Origin: Aspidapion aeneum
Lineage: Eukaryota; Arthropoda; Insecta; Coleoptera; Brentidae
Direction: 5' to 3'
DNA length: 64,000 nt
Assembly: GCA_963576565.1 (NCBI GenBank)
Contig: OY755044.1
Location: 57,464,108 to 57,528,107 of the forward strand
How positions within the stretch are numbered: position 1 is the stretch's first letter; every line of letters starts with the position of its first letter. The notes beneath the pieces are model-generated. The model did no database searches and was not told the DNA's origin. It saw nothing but the letters and a program-made list of their open reading frames with translations. This document shows, in pieces, positions 63,011 through 64,000 of the stretch. Position numbers and translations under genes: made by a program.

Positions 63011-64000
63011 CATTTTCATGGACGATATTTGCTGTGGAGCTAACTCTCTAGAAGGTGCTTTATCACTTCAAAAAGATCTCATAGCGTTGCTGAAATTGGG
63101 AAAATTTGAATTAAGAAAATGGGCATCAAATAATCCGAAACGTCTTTCACATTGGTCGCCCGCTGATTGTCAGATCCCTGTTACCTTTGAAGATGATTCT
63201 TCAACATCGATTAAGGTGTTGGGCCTTCAGTGGCACCCTTCTACAGATATTTTTACCTATTCTTGTACCCCTTGTGAAAAACCTTGCAGCAAAAGGAATA
63301 TTTTATCAGCTATCGCTAAAATTTGGGATCCTATAGGTTTCTTATCGCCTGTTTCATTTTTAGCCAAAGTGATTATGCAAAAACTTTGGTTATGCAAAAC
63401 TGATTGGGATGAAATACCCCCCGATCCAATCAAAACTCTTTGGAATCAATTCAATAATCAATTAACCACTCTTTCGAATCTTTGTATACCTAGACATATT
63501 TTTTCGAATAATATTCAACGATGTCAATTGCTAGGTTTCTGCGATGCATCCGAGCTAGGATACGCTTCTTGCGTATACGTTCGCGTCGAATTACCAAATA
63601 AAATTACCAAAACTGCTCTAGTCATGGGCAAGTCAAGGGTTGCTCCCTTACACACTATTTCAATCCCACGTTTGGAACTACTTGGAGCTACTCTATTAGC
63701 TGATTTACTCGAACTAGTTATTCGCACCTATTCATCATTACTCGTAATCGATGAAATTCTTGCGTTCTCGGACTCACAGGTCACGCTTCATTGGGTCACA
63801 TCTTCACCTCACAAGTGGAAGACCTTTGTGGCAAACCGCGTAAGTCGTATTCAAGAAACAATCCCCGAAGTCCCATGGTATCACATTACTTCACTCGAGA
63901 ACCCTGCCGACTGCGCTAGCAGAGGGTTGTCGCCCAATAACTTAATAAATCACCCTCTTTGGTTTCACGGCCCTCCATGGATTACCTTGCCCACTACGGA
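63011..64000 (+). CDS. BEL/Pao reverse transcriptase end and RNase H (open to window edge)
   Basis: A new frame, shifted by +1 relative to the preceding one, gives NIFMDDICCGANSLEGALSL with the FMDD catalytic box (63015-63026). It continues with SIKVLGLQWHPSTDIFTYSC, LSAIAKIWDPIGFLSPVSFL (the standard RT connection motif of BEL/Pao), and RNase H: LGFCDASELGYASCVYVRVE, IPRLELLGATLLADLLELVI, ILAFSDSQVTLHWVTSS and LENPADCASRGLSPNNLINH, which carry the D-E-D-D residues. No stop was seen before the right edge, so integrase is expected beyond 64000. Only the frameshift at about 63007 and the gag damage prevent expression as a full polyprotein. Confidence 0.88.

Noticed and set aside
1..64000. tRNA and rRNA genes
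   Set aside because: I looked for a tRNA-type B box with cloverleaf partners and for conserved rRNA blocks; none was convincing by eye. A tRNAscan run would be decisive.

Overview
The window reads as AT-rich, repeat-dominated DNA of an arthropod, most likely an insect. The evidence is the mixture of BEL/Pao LTR elements, Penelope-like elements with GIY-YIG domains, RTE-like and R1/Jockey-like LINEs, many MITE-like and foldback elements, and one spliced exon encoding an LDL-receptor class A module plus a membrane anchor. A beetle is a guess from general recollection of similar repeats; nothing here proves it. There is no sign of bacterial operons, CRISPR arrays, tRNA or rRNA. All alignments were made by eye, so repeat boundaries are usually good to a few bases only where a target duplication is quoted.

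Layout. 1-2350: decayed BEL/Pao gag and protease on the minus strand. 3762-4518: first copy of a ~750 bp hairpin-capped repeat (family D). 4679-4838: a 76-bp-arm hairpin carrying a hammerhead-like core, just upstream of the only host-like exon (4864-5146, LDLa tail plus transmembrane segment). About 6800-10460: a foldback element with ~700 bp inverted arms. 12588-18924: copy A of a DNA element with 8-bp target duplications, filled with nested insertions (C, an ACAGGGTG element, D2, and E). 19169-19924: D3. 20012-20575 and 35763-36293: inverted copies of a GTCGAAACGTAAAA-type array. 21495-25337: small MITEs, minisatellites and truncated D4. 25623-27539: another foldback element with a possible transposase tail. 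27602-29580: RTE-like LINE with a FADD box. 30275-34713: Penelope element PLE1 with an intact 808-codon ORF but a YIDY catalytic box, preceded by an inverted 3' copy. 35518-35685: pogo-like MITE. 36590-37060: LINE RNase H remnant. 37611-37833: near-perfect 107-bp-arm hairpin. 38293-38859: Jockey/CR1-like RT tail. 41985-46520: RTE-like LINE split by Penelope element PLE2 (42748-46086), which has 286-bp inverted terminal repeats and a YVDD box. 47926-49540: minus-strand RTE-like LINE. 52780-53640: minus-strand R1-like LINE remnant. 54600-55800: BEL/Pao gag remnant. 56841-64000: longer BEL/Pao element whose gag is split by copy B (57615-60929) of the 8-bp-duplication element; its pol runs off the right edge.

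How the parts relate. Most coding sequence here belongs to retroelements and most copies are broken. The insertions order themselves in time: A holds C, C holds an ACAGGGTG element, and that holds D2 and E; PLE2 sits in an RTE LINE; B sits in a BEL gag. The less familiar material is the short-repeat families: hairpin-capped D, arrays with 15-18 bp periods, and a microsatellite-plus-core module shared by three families that otherwise look unrelated.
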